A DNA stretch of 64,000 nucleotides from CAVVTR01 sp963751245 (GCA_963751245.1 CAVVTR010000009.1:434001-498000); one strand, 5' to 3'. Counted from the stretch's first letter, positions 10,053-20,568 are shown. Notes: generated by a model not told the origin, from the sequence alone. Numbers and translations are program-made.

Positions 10053-10460
10053 ATGGAACCTCGTGAACACCCCGTCATCATCCCGCCCGCCGGCGCCGAG
10101 GCGAAGCCCGTCGCCAGGGCCCGCGGGGCCCGCATGGCGGTCCTCGTCGGCCCGCAGCTCGCGAGCCCGCGGTTCATCACGCGCCGCTTCCTCCTCGCTC
10201 CGGGGGGGTACATCCCGGCGCACCTCCACGACACCATCGAGCACGAGCAGGTGATGGTCCGCGGAGAGATGGTCCTCGGCCTCGGCGGCGAGCGGCGGGT
10301 GGTTCGCGCCGGGGACGCCATGCTGATCCCCGCCGGGACGCCGCACTCCTACGAGAACACCGGCAGCGAGGAGGCGGAGTTCATCTGCGTCGTGCCCGCC
10401 ACCGCGGACTACGCCACCGAGTGGCTGGAGGACCCGCCCGAGGGCGCGAATCCCGGCTGA
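10053..10460 (+). CDS. Cupin-2 domain protein
   Basis: 135 residues forming a single cupin barrel. Motif 1 is GYIPAHLHDTIEHEQ, with His, His and Glu metal ligands, and motif 2 is PAGTPHSYEN. An Fe(II)-, Mn(II)- or Zn(II)-binding small cytosolic protein is likely; cupins of this size act as isomerases, dioxygenases or ligand sensors, and the sequence does not say which. ATG 10053 is chosen because the cupin N-strand begins immediately after it. The gene lies alone between two minus-strand genes and ends 8 bp before the stop of citF, which points toward it. Confidence 0.75.
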   Translation: MEPREHPVIIPPAGAEAKPVARARGARMAVLVGPQLASPRFITRRFLLAPGGYIPAHLHDTIEHEQVMVRGEMVLGLGGERRVVRAGDAMLIPAGTPHSYENTGSEEAEFICVVPATADYATEWLEDPPEGANPG

Positions 10461-10468
10461 GCGCGGCG

Positions 10469-12088
10469 TCAGGGGGTGGCCGGCGCCACGCGGCGCACCA
10501 CGTCCAGGATCGTGCCGTCGTCGGCCTTGACGATCTCCACCACGTCGTCGGTGAGCTCGGGCTCGGGCATCAGCGGCCCCAGCTTGCGCGCCTTCGCGGC
10601 GGCCTTGGCGGCGAGCTCCTCCATGCCGATGAGGGCGAGCCCGGCGGCGGACGCGTTGTCGCGCAGCGCCGCCACGTAGGGTGAGGGCGAGGACGGGTTG
10701 ACGACGGCGTCCTCCTCGGTGATGACCACGTCCACCAGCTCTCCCGGCATGGTCACGGTGTTGACCCGCTCGCGGATCGACGGGAACGCCTGGCCGCGCC
10801 GGCGCGAGAAGCCCGCCAGGGTGGTGAAGATGATGGTCATCTTCGACCGGCCCACGTTGGGTCCGCCGCCGATGCCGCCCACGTAGCGCCCGTCGTAACC
10901 GGTGACCGTGTTGACGTTGAAGTCCGTGTCGATCTCGGCGCAGGACAGCAGCGCGAAGTCGAGGAGCGGCGTCAGCGTCCCCTTGCAGCCCAGGTTGGCG
11001 TAGAGGGAGGTGGTCACCTCCTGGTGGCCGGGGTCGTTGAGGAGGGAGTCGAAGACCTCGTCGGTGGGCTGGAAGCACTGCCCGTGGAGGATGAGCTCCA
11101 CCGCTCCCCGCCGCAGCATGTCCACGTGGATCTGCGTGATCCCGCCGATGGTGAAGGAGGCCTTGAGACCCTCGGCGACGAAGTGGTCGGAGAGGCGCTG
11201 GAGCACGGCGAGGGAGGCCCCGGAGCCGGACTGGAACGCCACCCCGTCGCGGAGCAGGCCGGCGGCGCCGAGGAGGCGCATGACGCGGTCGGCGACGGCC
11301 AGGTTCTTCGGGCTCATGATGCGGTCCAGGTCCAGCGTGCCGGCCCCGATGCCAGCCGACTCGCCCACGCCCTCGAAGGGCACGACGAAGTCGACGTGCT
11401 CCATGGAGATCGAGCGGTGGGACAGGAAGGTGTCCGAGACCGTCCCGGCGCACACGCAGCTGTAGTCGGCGTAGCGGACGTCGGCGTCGAACAGGCCCAG
11501 AGGCCCGCAGCGCTCCTCGCGCTTGCCCAGCACGCCGGACGCGTTGCCCCAGACGTCGGCGGCGGGCGCGGGGAAGACCGCCAGCCGCACGTGCTCCTCG
11601 CCGGTCATGAGGTCGCGCTGCCGTCCCCCGTGGGTGCAGCCCATGATGCGCAGGGGGAGCAGGTCTCCGGCGGCCGCCGCCCGGGCGAGACCGCCGTAGG
11701 GGTTGCCGTAGACGGCGCCGACGGTGCCGTCCCCGACCGCCGCGATGAGGTCGTCGAGCTCTCCGAAGTAGGCGTTGCCGACGAGGCGGATGCCCTTGAG
11801 GCCGCGGTGGCGGAGCTGGCCGATCACGGCGCGCAGGAAGCGGTCGCCGCCGTTGCGGTAGTAGTGCGGAAAGGAGAGGCCGTCGCCGTCCCGGAGCACC
11901 GAGAAGGCGTCGTCCAGGGTGGTGACCTTGGAAGAGCCGTCGAAGGGACGGCCGGGCAGGCGCGCCGGCGCCGACGCCGTCTCGGACAGGGCCGCGAAGC
12001 TGCCGGCAAAGGGGTTGTAGGGGCGGCCCCCGATGCGCGTCGGGACGCTTCGTCCGAGGGTGGTGCGCTGCCAGTCTTCGAGGAGCAT
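10469..12088 (-). CDS. citF: Citrate lyase alpha subunit (citrate:acetyl-ACP transferase), stand-alone
   Basis: 539 residues, close to the usual CitF length of about 500. Family hallmarks are readable: DGVAFQSGSGASLAV, FTIGGITQIHVDMLRRG, EIDTDFNVNTVTGYDG and the C-terminal TMPGELVDVVITEEDAVVNP. CitF moves the acetyl-thioester from the CitD acyl-carrier to citrate during citrate cleavage. Here no citD, citE, citC, citG or citX is adjacent, so the protein either works with subunits encoded elsewhere or is a CoA-transferase recruited to another acid. GGAGGTGA precedes the ATG at 12088. It is a single-gene unit convergent with the cupin gene. Confidence 0.85.
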   Translation of the reverse strand: MLLEDWQRTTLGRSVPTRIGGRPYNPFAGSFAALSETASAPARLPGRPFDGSSKVTTLDDAFSVLRDGDGLSFPHYYRNGGDRFLRAVIGQLRHRGLKGIRLVGNAYFGELDDLIAAVGDGTVGAVYGNPYGGLARAAAAGDLLPLRIMGCTHGGRQRDLMTGEEHVRLAVFPAPAADVWGNASGVLGKREERCGPLGLFDADVRYADYSCVCAGTVSDTFLSHRSISMEHVDFVVPFEGVGESAGIGAGTLDLDRIMSPKNLAVADRVMRLLGAAGLLRDGVAFQSGSGASLAVLQRLSDHFVAEGLKASFTIGGITQIHVDMLRRGAVELILHGQCFQPTDEVFDSLLNDPGHQEVTTSLYANLGCKGTLTPLLDFALLSCAEIDTDFNVNTVTGYDGRYVGGIGGGPNVGRSKMTIIFTTLAGFSRRRGQAFPSIRERVNTVTMPGELVDVVITEEDAVVNPSSPSPYVAALRDNASAAGLALIGMEELAAKAAAKARKLGPLMPEPELTDDVVEIVKADDGTILDVVRRVAPATP

Positions 12089-12107
12089 TGCTCACCTCCG
12101 CCGGTGG

Positions 12108-12136
12108 AGGGTAGAGCATGATGAAATCCTTCACAA
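12108..12136 (-). promoter_or_regulatory. Putative sigma70-type promoter of citF
   Basis: Read on the minus strand: TTGTGA (12136-12131), a 17-bp spacer, then TACCCT (12113-12108), 20 bp before the citF start. The spacing is ideal, the -10 is a weak match, and the region is visibly AT-richer than its surroundings. Confidence 0.35.
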
Positions 12137-12251
12137 GCTCGTTCGCCGCGATTCCGGGAGCGCCGCCCCCTGTGTCGCGTCACCGCCGCCGATCACGGAT
12201 GGCCGCCGCGGGGCCCGCCGGGCTACACTCATACGATCGGAGGGCGTGCGA

Positions 12252-13061
12252 GTGCGCAGGGTGCTGACGGCGGCGGCGGCGGCGTGGCTCGGGGTCGCGG
12301 TGGGGGCGTTCGCGGCGGGAGATCCGCCCGGACGCGCGGGCGAGGTGCCCGTGCTCCGGCTCGCCCGCGTCGCGGTGGAGCTGCCCTCACCCGGTGAAGC
12401 CGTCCTCGTGCTCGAGGCCGCACCCGCCCCGGGCGTCGCCCTCGCCGGCGTGCGCGGCCAGCGCCTGACGGCGGGCGACGTCGAGATCCCGCTCCACGGC
12501 GACGTGGCCGCCGGGGGCGACCCCCTGCGCGTGCGCTGCGCCGTGCGGCTGGCCGACGTCCCGGAGGGCATCCTCTCCCTCGACCCCAACCGCGTGCCGC
12601 TGCGCTGGGACGGCCTCGCGGCCGGCGGAGGGCGACTCGTGTCGGTGACCGGCACGGTGGACTTCGGCGACCCCGGCGAGGTCGGCCTGCCGGTGCGGGA
12701 GTTCTACCGCGACTACACCACGCTGGGCGACGTGTCCCTGACGCCGCAGGGGACAACGCTCCAGGTCCGCGCGCTCCTCGGGCTCCTCAACCCGTTCTCC
12801 TTCGACATCGTCGCCACCGGACTGGACTACCGGATCACCGTGGGAAACCAGGCCGTGGCGTCGGCCCACCGGCCTCCGTTCCGGCTCCGCGCCGGCCAGC
12901 GCAGCGACGTCCTGCTCGAGCAGGAGGTCTCCCTGGTGGACGCAGCCGCCGCCATGGGCGCGTTCCTGCAGCGGCAGCCCGCGGTGCTCGAGGGGCAGCT
13001 CATGCTGCGCACGCCCCGGGGCGAGCACGCCATCCCGCTGCTCCTGCGTGCCGGGTTGTGA
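12252..13061 (+). CDS. Exported LEA type 2 (LEA14-like) family protein
   Basis: 269 residues with an N-terminal signal sequence (MRRVLTAAAAAWLGVAVGAF). The first half is a beta-rich domain; the second carries the LEA_2/WHy signature: NPFSFDIVATGLDYRITVG followed by a short strand and an extended C-terminal strand set. This fold is found in desiccation- and hypersensitive-response proteins and in bacterial periplasmic relatives. The GTG at 12252 sits 8 nt after GGAGG; an in-frame GTG at 12246 is too close to that site. The gene ends 4 bp before the stop of the convergent selD fusion. The periplasmic function is unknown. Confidence 0.7.
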   Translation: MRRVLTAAAAAWLGVAVGAFAAGDPPGRAGEVPVLRLARVAVELPSPGEAVLVLEAAPAPGVALAGVRGQRLTAGDVEIPLHGDVAAGGDPLRVRCAVRLADVPEGILSLDPNRVPLRWDGLAAGGGRLVSVTGTVDFGDPGEVGLPVREFYRDYTTLGDVSLTPQGTTLQVRALLGLLNPFSFDIVATGLDYRITVGNQAVASAHRPPFRLRAGQRSDVLLEQEVSLVDAAAAMGAFLQRQPAVLEGQLMLRTPRGEHAIPLLLRAGL

Positions 13062-13064
13062 CCT

Positions 13065-15290
13065 TCAGGGGCGGGAGCTCCTGACCGCGATCCGCCCGCT
13101 TCCCGGCGCGGCGACGCGGCCCACCACGGCGGCGGGCGCGCCGCCGGCCGACAGGCGTTCCAGCAGCAAGGGAACCTCATCCGCAGCCACGGCGGCGAGG
13201 AGGCCGCCCGACGTCTGGGCGTCGGCCAGCACCGTCCTCCGGAACGCGTCCACATCTTCGTCGAACACCGTGAAGGCGGCGGCGTGCGCCGCGTTGGCGG
13301 CGGTCCCTCCGGGAACCTCACCCTGATCCACCAGACGGCGGGTCCCGGCGATCACCGGTACAGCCTCCGCCCACACCTCGGCGTCGGCCGCGGAGGCGGC
13401 GAGCAGCTCGTGGAGGTGGCCGAGGAGGCCGAAGCCGGTGACGTCGGTGACGGCGTGGGGCGCCGCCGGGCGCAGCGCCTCGGCGGCGTCGCGGTTGAGC
13501 CGCCGCATGACGGCGCGGGCCTCGGTCCAGCCCCCGGAGGGGGCGGCGCCGTGCTTGGCGGCGGTGGCCCAGATCCCGGTGCCGAGGGGCTTGGTGAGCA
13601 CGAGGAGGTCGCCGGGACGGGCGCCGGCGTTGCGCCACAGCTGTTCCTCGGAGGTCGTCCCGGTGACGACCCAGCCGAACTTGGGCTCGGTGTCCTCCAC
13701 CGTGTGGCCGCCGAGGACAGCGATGCCCGCCTCGGCGGCGACCTCGTCGGCGCCGCGCAGGATCTCCCGCAGCACCTCCACCGGCAGGGCCGCCACCGGA
13801 AAGCCGACGATGTTGAGGGCGAAGAGCGGGCGCGCCCCCATCGCGTAGATGTCGGAGAGCGCGTTGGCGGCGGCGATGGCCCCGAACAGCGCGGGCTCGT
13901 CCACCACGGGGGTGAAGAAGTCGACGGTCTGCACCAGCACGGTGCCGTCGGGGAGCCTCCACGCACAGGCGTCGTCGCTGTGCTCTGCGCCCACGAGGAC
14001 CTCGGCGGCGGCGGCACGGGGCAGGCCGGCGAGCACCTTCTCGAGGACCTGCGGCTGGATCTTGCAGGCGCACCCGAGGCCATGGGTGTAGCGCGTGAGG
14101 CGCACCCCTCCGGAGTCGCCGGCCGGGACCAAGAGCGCCCGGTCGCCGGCGAGCTCGTGGACAACGCGGAGGACCCGGGAGGCCCCGCCGTCCACCTCCC
14201 TCTCGGTGGTGAAGCGACCCACGGAGAAGCGCACCGTGCTCATGGCCGTGGCCACGTCCACACCCATGGCGGCGAGCACGTGGGAGGGCACCACGTCGTC
14301 CGTGTGACAGGCGGCGCCGGCCGAGGCGCCGACCTCGTCGCCGAGGCGGGTGAGGAGGAGGTTGGCGTCGACGCCGGGAAACGCCACGCTCGCGGTGTTG
14401 GGCAGCCGGCGGTCGGGGTCGCCGTGGCGGACGAGGGCGGGGAAGCCCTCCCGGAGGAGGGCCTCCAGCCGGTCGCGGAGTCCGCGCAGCCGCGCCGCCT
14501 CGCCCTCCACCTCGGCGGCGGCGAGGGCGCACGCGGCGCCGAGCCCGACGACGGAGGCGACGTTCTCGGTACCGGCGCGCAGGCCGCCCTCGTGGGCGGC
14601 GCCGCGGATCAGCGGCGCGATCTCCACGCCACTCCGCACGAACAGCACGCCCACCCCCTTGGGCGCGTAGAGCTTGTGCCCCGCCACCGTGAGCAGGTCG
14701 ACGCCGAGGTCGCGCACGTCCACGGGGATCTTCCCCACGGCCTGGGCGGCGTCGGTGTGCACCGCCACACCACGCTCGCGGCACAGCCGTGCGATCTCGC
14801 GCACCGGCTCCAGCGTGCCGACCTCGTTGTTGGCCAGCATCACCGAGACCAGCGCCGTGTCGGGGCGCAGCGCCGCGGCCACCGCGGCGGGGTCCACGCG
14901 CCCGAGGGCGTCCACGGGCAGCACGGTGAGGTGGATGGCGCCGCTCCTCTCCATCTCGCGCACCGCCTCGAGGATGGCGGGGTGCTCCACCGCCGTCGTG
15001 ATCACGTGGCCGCCGCCCCGGGCGGCGACGACGCCGCGCAGGGCCCAGTTGTCCGACTCGGAGCCGCCGCTGGTGAAAACGATCTCGCCGGGCTCGGCCC
15101 CGAGGCAGGCGGCGACCTGCTCGCGGGCGTGCTCCACGGCGGCGCGGGCCTGGCGGCCCAGCAGGTGGCCGGAGGACGGGTTGCCGAACCCCCGGCGCAG
15201 GGCGGGGAGCATCGCCTCCACCACCCGCGGGTCGACGGGGGTGGTGGCGTTGTAGTCCAGGTAGACGAACTCCTCGGGGCTCTCGCTCAT
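13065..15290 (-). CDS. selD: Cysteine desulfurase - selenophosphate synthetase (NifS-SelD) fusion
   Basis: 741 residues. Residues 1-385 are a class-V PLP cysteine desulfurase: FGNPSSGH near the N-terminus, the PLP lysine in VAGHKLYAPKG near 206, and the mobile-loop cysteine in SAGAACHTDD near 326. Residues about 395-741 are SelD: the catalytic segment THGLGCACKIQP (Cys and Lys near 405), then the ATP-binding region with GGHTVEDTEPKFG and ADAQTSGGLL. NifS can release selenium from selenocysteine and SelD uses selenide plus ATP to make selenophosphate for Sec-tRNA or selenouridine, so the fusion would channel selenium. The catalytic SelD position is cysteine (TGC), not selenocysteine. The ATG overlaps the upstream GNAT stop as ATGA, so the two are translationally coupled. 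Confidence 0.92.
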   Translation of the reverse strand: MSESPEEFVYLDYNATTPVDPRVVEAMLPALRRGFGNPSSGHLLGRQARAAVEHAREQVAACLGAEPGEIVFTSGGSESDNWALRGVVAARGGGHVITTAVEHPAILEAVREMERSGAIHLTVLPVDALGRVDPAAVAAALRPDTALVSVMLANNEVGTLEPVREIARLCRERGVAVHTDAAQAVGKIPVDVRDLGVDLLTVAGHKLYAPKGVGVLFVRSGVEIAPLIRGAAHEGGLRAGTENVASVVGLGAACALAAAEVEGEAARLRGLRDRLEALLREGFPALVRHGDPDRRLPNTASVAFPGVDANLLLTRLGDEVGASAGAACHTDDVVPSHVLAAMGVDVATAMSTVRFSVGRFTTEREVDGGASRVLRVVHELAGDRALLVPAGDSGGVRLTRYTHGLGCACKIQPQVLEKVLAGLPRAAAAEVLVGAEHSDDACAWRLPDGTVLVQTVDFFTPVVDEPALFGAIAAANALSDIYAMGARPLFALNIVGFPVAALPVEVLREILRGADEVAAEAGIAVLGGHTVEDTEPKFGWVVTGTTSEEQLWRNAGARPGDLLVLTKPLGTGIWATAAKHGAAPSGGWTEARAVMRRLNRDAAEALRPAAPHAVTDVTGFGLLGHLHELLAASAADAEVWAEAVPVIAGTRRLVDQGEVPGGTAANAAHAAAFTVFDEDVDAFRRTVLADAQTSGGLLAAVAADEVPLLLERLSAGGAPAAVVGRVAAPGSGRIAVRSSRP

Positions 15291-15853
15291 GGCGCCAGTC
15301 TAGTCCGGTGCTCGGAGGCGAGCAGCCCGTAGACGACCTCGTCCTGGTAGGCGCCGCCGAGCCGGCGGGCCTCCCGGAGGCATCCCTCGAGGACGAAGCC
15401 GAGGCGCTCCGCCACGGCGCGGCCGGCCAGGTTGCCGGCGGCGCAGCGGATCTCCAGGCGGTGCAGGCCGAGCACCCCGAAGGCGTGCTCGACGAGGCGG
15501 TGCCCCGCGCGCGCGGCGAGGCCGCCGCCGCGGTGGGACGCCGCCACCCAGTAGCCGAGCTCGCCCCCCCCGCCGGCGGCGTCCACGTGGTGGAGGGCCG
15601 CCACCCCGGCGAGGGCGCCGTCCACCCAGATGCCGGCGGCGAAGGCGCCGGTCGAGGCGGCGAGGCGGCGTTGCCGGGCGGCGTACCGGCGCACCTCGGG
15701 CAGCGACACCGCCGCCGCCCACGGCAGCCACGCGGCCAGCGACTCCCGGTTGGCCACGATCAGGCGGTGGAGCCGGCGGGCGTGCCGCCGGGTGAGGAGG
15801 CGAAGCTCCTCGGCGTCGGCGATCACGAGGGTGCGCGGCACGGCGGGCGTCAT
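15287..15853 (-). CDS. GNAT N-acetyltransferase, RimJ/RimL type
   Basis: 188 residues with the RimJ/L architecture: N-terminal RLHRLIVANRESLAAWLPW, an acetyl-CoA pocket around ELGYWVAASHRGGGLA, and the C-terminal RLGFVLEGCLREA. These enzymes transfer acetyl groups from acetyl-CoA to N-terminal or side-chain amines. ATG 15853 is used because GGAG precedes it and the RimL fold begins there; the open frame continues upstream without support. The stop codon overlaps the start of the NifS-SelD gene by 4 bp, so the pair is co-translated. The acceptor substrate is not predictable; a link to selenium metabolism would be inference from coupling only. Confidence 0.8.
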   Translation of the reverse strand: MTPAVPRTLVIADAEELRLLTRRHARRLHRLIVANRESLAAWLPWAAAVSLPEVRRYAARQRRLAASTGAFAAGIWVDGALAGVAALHHVDAAGGGGELGYWVAASHRGGGLAARAGHRLVEHAFGVLGLHRLEIRCAAGNLAGRAVAERLGFVLEGCLREARRLGGAYQDEVVYGLLASEHRTRLAP

Positions 15854-15950
15854 GATTCTCCATGATGCCACCGGCGCCCCCGGAAGCCCCCGCCGGTCAG
15901 CGGCGTTGACCGGTGGAGAGAGCGCAGAGCCGCACGGGAAGGAGGGGGAG

Positions 15951-16388
15951 ATGACCTCTGGGATTCGGGTCCTCGGGATGGCGGCTGGTCTGGTGGTGCT
16001 GGCTGTGGCGGCGGCCTCGTGCAGCCGTCCGGGTACGGCGACCACGGTCACCGTGCCGCTGGACCGGCCGTGGACGCAGTCCGGCGTGACCGTGAGGAGC
16101 GGCAGCACCATCTCCATCCAGGCCAGCGGCACGAACCAGGCCGGACCGGGCATCAGCGTCGGCCCCGAGGGGCTGCAGAGCCCCGCCAGCTGGACGCGGG
16201 CGGCGGTGGTGCAGGGTGAGCCCCCCCTCGGCCTCATCGCCCGGATCGGCGACGAGGGCGCGCCGTTCTACGTGGGGCGGTCCTTCGCCGGCCGCGTCTG
16301 GGAGGGCGGCCCGCTCTACCTGGGAGTCAACGACATCGCGCCCAACCAGAACGCGGGCGCCTGGACCGTGACGGTCACCATCCGCTGA
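15951..16388 (+). CDS. Lipoprotein with LecA (PA-IL)-like beta-sandwich
   Basis: 145 residues. A hydrophobic signal ends in the lipobox AAASC (Cys near residue 23). The mature part is a compact beta-sandwich with GVTVRSGSTISIQASG, LIARIGDEG, PFYVG and the closing GPLYLGVNDIAPNQNAGAW, the pattern seen in PA-IL/LecA-like domains, where the Asn/Asp-rich loop binds calcium and galactose. GGAGGGGG directly precedes ATG 15951. An envelope-anchored carbohydrate-binding or structural role is inferred; residue-level lectin activity cannot be confirmed. Confidence 0.65.
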   Translation: MTSGIRVLGMAAGLVVLAVAAASCSRPGTATTVTVPLDRPWTQSGVTVRSGSTISIQASGTNQAGPGISVGPEGLQSPASWTRAAVVQGEPPLGLIARIGDEGAPFYVGRSFAGRVWEGGPLYLGVNDIAPNQNAGAWTVTVTIR

Positions 16389-16410
16389 CCGGCGCCGCCG
16401 GGAGGACCGC

Positions 16411-18201
<1,791 letters not shown>

Positions 18202-18257
18202 GCTCCCGCCTCTGCCGCAGCCGCGGACCGGACATTGTAGCCGCGTAGAATCGCGCC

Positions 18258-19055
18258 ATGGGCACCCTGCGCCTCCCGCACCGCGTCGGCGACGCCGGCT
18301 CCGCGGAGCTCGAGCTCCGGCTCGGGGCCGTGACGCTGCGGGGCTCCTCCGTCGCCGCCCGCGCCACCGCGTTCGCCGTTCCGGAGGCCGGCGTCGCACT
18401 GGACCTCGGGCGGCTCACGCCGTCGATCGTGAGCCAGCCGGTGGTGCTGATCTCCCACGCCCACATGGACCACCTCTCGGGGCTGCTGGCCTACCTCAAC
18501 GTGCGGGCCAGGTTCCACGCCGACGAGCCTCCTCTGCTGGTGCTGCCCGCCTCCGCAGCCGACCCGATGCGCCGCGCCCTCGAGCTCATGCCCGGGCTGG
18601 AGTCCGTGCGCAGGCGGTTCGACCTCGGGGAAGTGGTCCGCGGGGCCGGTCCCGGGGACACCGTCGCCCTTCCCGGCGGCGGCGCGGTTGCGTTCTCCCT
18701 CGACCACTCGGTCCCCGCCCTCGGCTGGCGCCTCGGCGCCGCCGGGGGCGCGCGGCCGGACCTCGTCTACGCGCTCGACAGCGAGGCCGGGATCTTCGGT
18801 GACGACCCGTTCCTGCTCGACGCCGCTGCTGTGGTGGTGGAGTGCACGTTCGTGGAGCGCAACCGGCGGGTGGCGGCGAGGCTGTCGAAGCACGCCCACG
18901 TGCTGGACTGGCTGGAGCTCGCGCCGCGGCTCGCCTGCGACCACCTCGTGCTGGCCCACCTGCCGCCGCTGGGGGCGGAGCGGCTGCGCGAGCTTCTCGC
19001 ACCCCTGGCCGGGGCGTTCCCGGGCACCCTGGTGCCCTGGGTTGCCTCCTCTTGA
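18258..19055 (+). CDS. RNase Z-like metallo-beta-lactamase fold hydrolase
   Basis: 265 residues. The signature SHAHMDHL supplies the two-metal site, preceded by a DLGR strand; later ligands are LDHS, an Asp in LVYALDSEAG and the terminal His in HLVLAHLP. The shape (no flexible exosite arm, about 265 residues) matches the tRNase Z-related subgroup of unknown substrate. It is clearly paralogous to the protein at 22878-23723, sharing the VECTF motif and the block PRLACDHLVLAHL. Only 56 bp separate it from the divergent glmS, so the two promoters overlap. Confidence 0.8.
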   Translation: MGTLRLPHRVGDAGSAELELRLGAVTLRGSSVAARATAFAVPEAGVALDLGRLTPSIVSQPVVLISHAHMDHLSGLLAYLNVRARFHADEPPLLVLPASAADPMRRALELMPGLESVRRRFDLGEVVRGAGPGDTVALPGGGAVAFSLDHSVPALGWRLGAAGGARPDLVYALDSEAGIFGDDPFLLDAAAVVVECTFVERNRRVAARLSKHAHVLDWLELAPRLACDHLVLAHLPPLGAERLRELLAPLAGAFPGTLVPWVASS

Positions 19056-19057
19056 GA

Positions 19058-19080
19058 CCGGCCGCGGGGCCCGCGGCCGG
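19058..19080 (+). terminator. GC-rich hairpin after the MBL gene
   Basis: A perfect 10-bp stem (CCGGCCGCGG with its complement, 3-nt loop) starts 2 bp after the stop codon. No T-tract follows, so it may slow rather than end transcription. Confidence 0.4.
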
Positions 19081-19117
19081 CGCGGTGGTCCTCATCCAGC
19101 GAAGTGCACAGCGAGTT

Positions 19118-19155
19118 CTTGCAGATTGACACAGTTTCAAATGTCATTTTGCAAG
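19118..19155. promoter_or_regulatory. 14-bp inverted repeat upstream of glnA
   Basis: Arms CTTGCAGATTGACA and TGTCATTTTGCAAG are complementary at 12 of 14 positions around a 10-bp AT-rich spacer. It ends 8 bp before the -35 box of the glnA promoter, the usual place for an activator or a large repressor. It matches neither the GlnR consensus nor the NtrC site. Confidence 0.5.
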
Positions 19156-19163
19156 ATATCCCC

Positions 19164-19192
19164 TTGACAAGCCGTGCTGACAGGGTGAATAT
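19164..19192 (+). promoter_or_regulatory. Sigma70-type promoter of glnA
   Basis: TTGACA (19164-19169), 17-bp spacer, GAATAT (19187-19192), 29 bp before the GTG start. The -35 is perfect and the -10 partial. The whole 19,110-19,200 stretch is AT-rich against its flanks. Confidence 0.55.
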
Positions 19193-19221
19193 CTGCACGA
19201 ACGGACGAAAGGGGAGGCCAC

Positions 19222-20547
19222 GTGGATCAGAAAGAGGTGTTGGAGCGGTGCAGGGCGGAGGGGGTGCACTTCCTCCGTCTCACGTTCACGGACATCGACG
19301 GCGTCATCAAGAACGTGGAGGTGCCGGAGAGCCAGTTCGCCAAGGCCGTGGACGGCCAGATCATGTTCGACGGGTCGTCCATCGAGGGGTTCACGCGCAT
19401 CGAGGAGTCGGACATGCTGCTCAAGCCGGACCTCGACACGTTCAGGGCCTACCCCTGGGAGACGCAGCACGGCAAGGTCGGACGGCTGATCTGCGACATC
19501 TACAACCCCGACGACACGCCGTTCCACGGGTGCCCGCGCCTCGCCCTGAAGAAGGTGGTGGAGAGGGCCCGGGCGTCGGGGTGGACGCTCATGGCGGGCC
19601 CCGAGGCGGAGTTCTTCCTCTTCCGCCGCGGTCCCAACGGCCGTCCCAACCACGAGACCCACGACGTCGGCGGCTACTTCGACCTCACCCCCGTGGACCT
19701 GGGCGAGGACGCCCGCCGCGACGTGGTGCAGGGCCTGGAGGCGATGGGCTTCGAGGTCGAGGCGGCCCACCACGAGGTGGCCCCGGGGCAGCACGAGATC
19801 GACTTCAAGTACGCCGACGCCGTGACCACCGCGGACAACATCGTCACCTTCAAGTTCGTGGTCAAGAAGGTGGCCCAGGACTACGGCCTCCACGCCACCT
19901 TCATGCCCAAGCCGATCTTCGGGGTCAACGGGTCGGGGATGCACACCCACCAGAGCCTTTTCGACGCCAGGGGCGCCAACGTCTTCTACGATCCCTCCGG
20001 CCCCTACGAGCTGTCGGATGTCGCCCGGGGGTACATCGCGGGCATCCTGGACCACGCGCGGGCGTTCGTCGCGGTGACCAACCCCCTGGTCAACTCCTAC
20101 AAGCGCCTCGTGCCCGGGTACGAGGCTCCCATCAACGTCGCGTGGTCGGAGAAGAACCGGTCGCCGCTGGTACGCGTTCCCGCCCGCCGCGGCGTGGGGA
20201 CGCGCTGCGAGGTGCGCGTGCCCGACCCGTCCTCGAACCCGTACCTGGCGCTCGCCGTCATGCTCGCGTCGGGCCTGGACGGCGTCGAGCGCGGCCTGGA
20301 CTGCGGCGAGCCCGTCAACCGCAACATCTTCGAGATGTCCGAGCGGGAGAAGCGGCGCCTGCACATCCGGCAGCTTCCCGCCAACCTCTCCGAGGCCCTG
20401 GACAACCTCGAGCGCGACGCCGTGTTGCGCGAGGCCCTGGGCGCCCACATCTTCGAGAACTTCCTGCGCAACAAGCGCGAGGAGTGGCACCGGTACATCT
20501 CCACCGTGCACCCCTGGGAGCACGAGCAGTACCTCGAGACCCACTGA
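19222..20547 (+). CDS. glnA: Glutamine synthetase, type I
   Basis: 441 residues, the length of GSI-alpha enzymes (Bacillus/Thermotoga type). Motifs: MFDGSSIEGF near the N-terminus, AGPEAEFFLF and APGQHEIDFKY metal ligands, NGSGMHTHQS ATP site, and KRLVPGYEAP glutamate loop. It condenses glutamate and ammonia using ATP. The adenylylation-site region typical of the 470-residue GSI-beta enzymes is not evident, so control by adenylylation is unlikely; feedback or transcriptional control through the upstream inverted repeat is more probable (inference). GTG 19222 follows GGGGAGG. It is a single-gene unit closed by a strong hairpin. Confidence 0.95.
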   Translation: MDQKEVLERCRAEGVHFLRLTFTDIDGVIKNVEVPESQFAKAVDGQIMFDGSSIEGFTRIEESDMLLKPDLDTFRAYPWETQHGKVGRLICDIYNPDDTPFHGCPRLALKKVVERARASGWTLMAGPEAEFFLFRRGPNGRPNHETHDVGGYFDLTPVDLGEDARRDVVQGLEAMGFEVEAAHHEVAPGQHEIDFKYADAVTTADNIVTFKFVVKKVAQDYGLHATFMPKPIFGVNGSGMHTHQSLFDARGANVFYDPSGPYELSDVARGYIAGILDHARAFVAVTNPLVNSYKRLVPGYEAPINVAWSEKNRSPLVRVPARRGVGTRCEVRVPDPSSNPYLALAVMLASGLDGVERGLDCGEPVNRNIFEMSEREKRRLHIRQLPANLSEALDNLERDAVLREALGAHIFENFLRNKREEWHRYISTVHPWEHEQYLETH

Positions 20548-20568
20548 CGCGCCCCGTGAGGGCAGGTG

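Noticed and set aside
14040..14100. Selenocysteine (TGA) at the SelD catalytic position
   Set aside because: The codon is TGC, cysteine.
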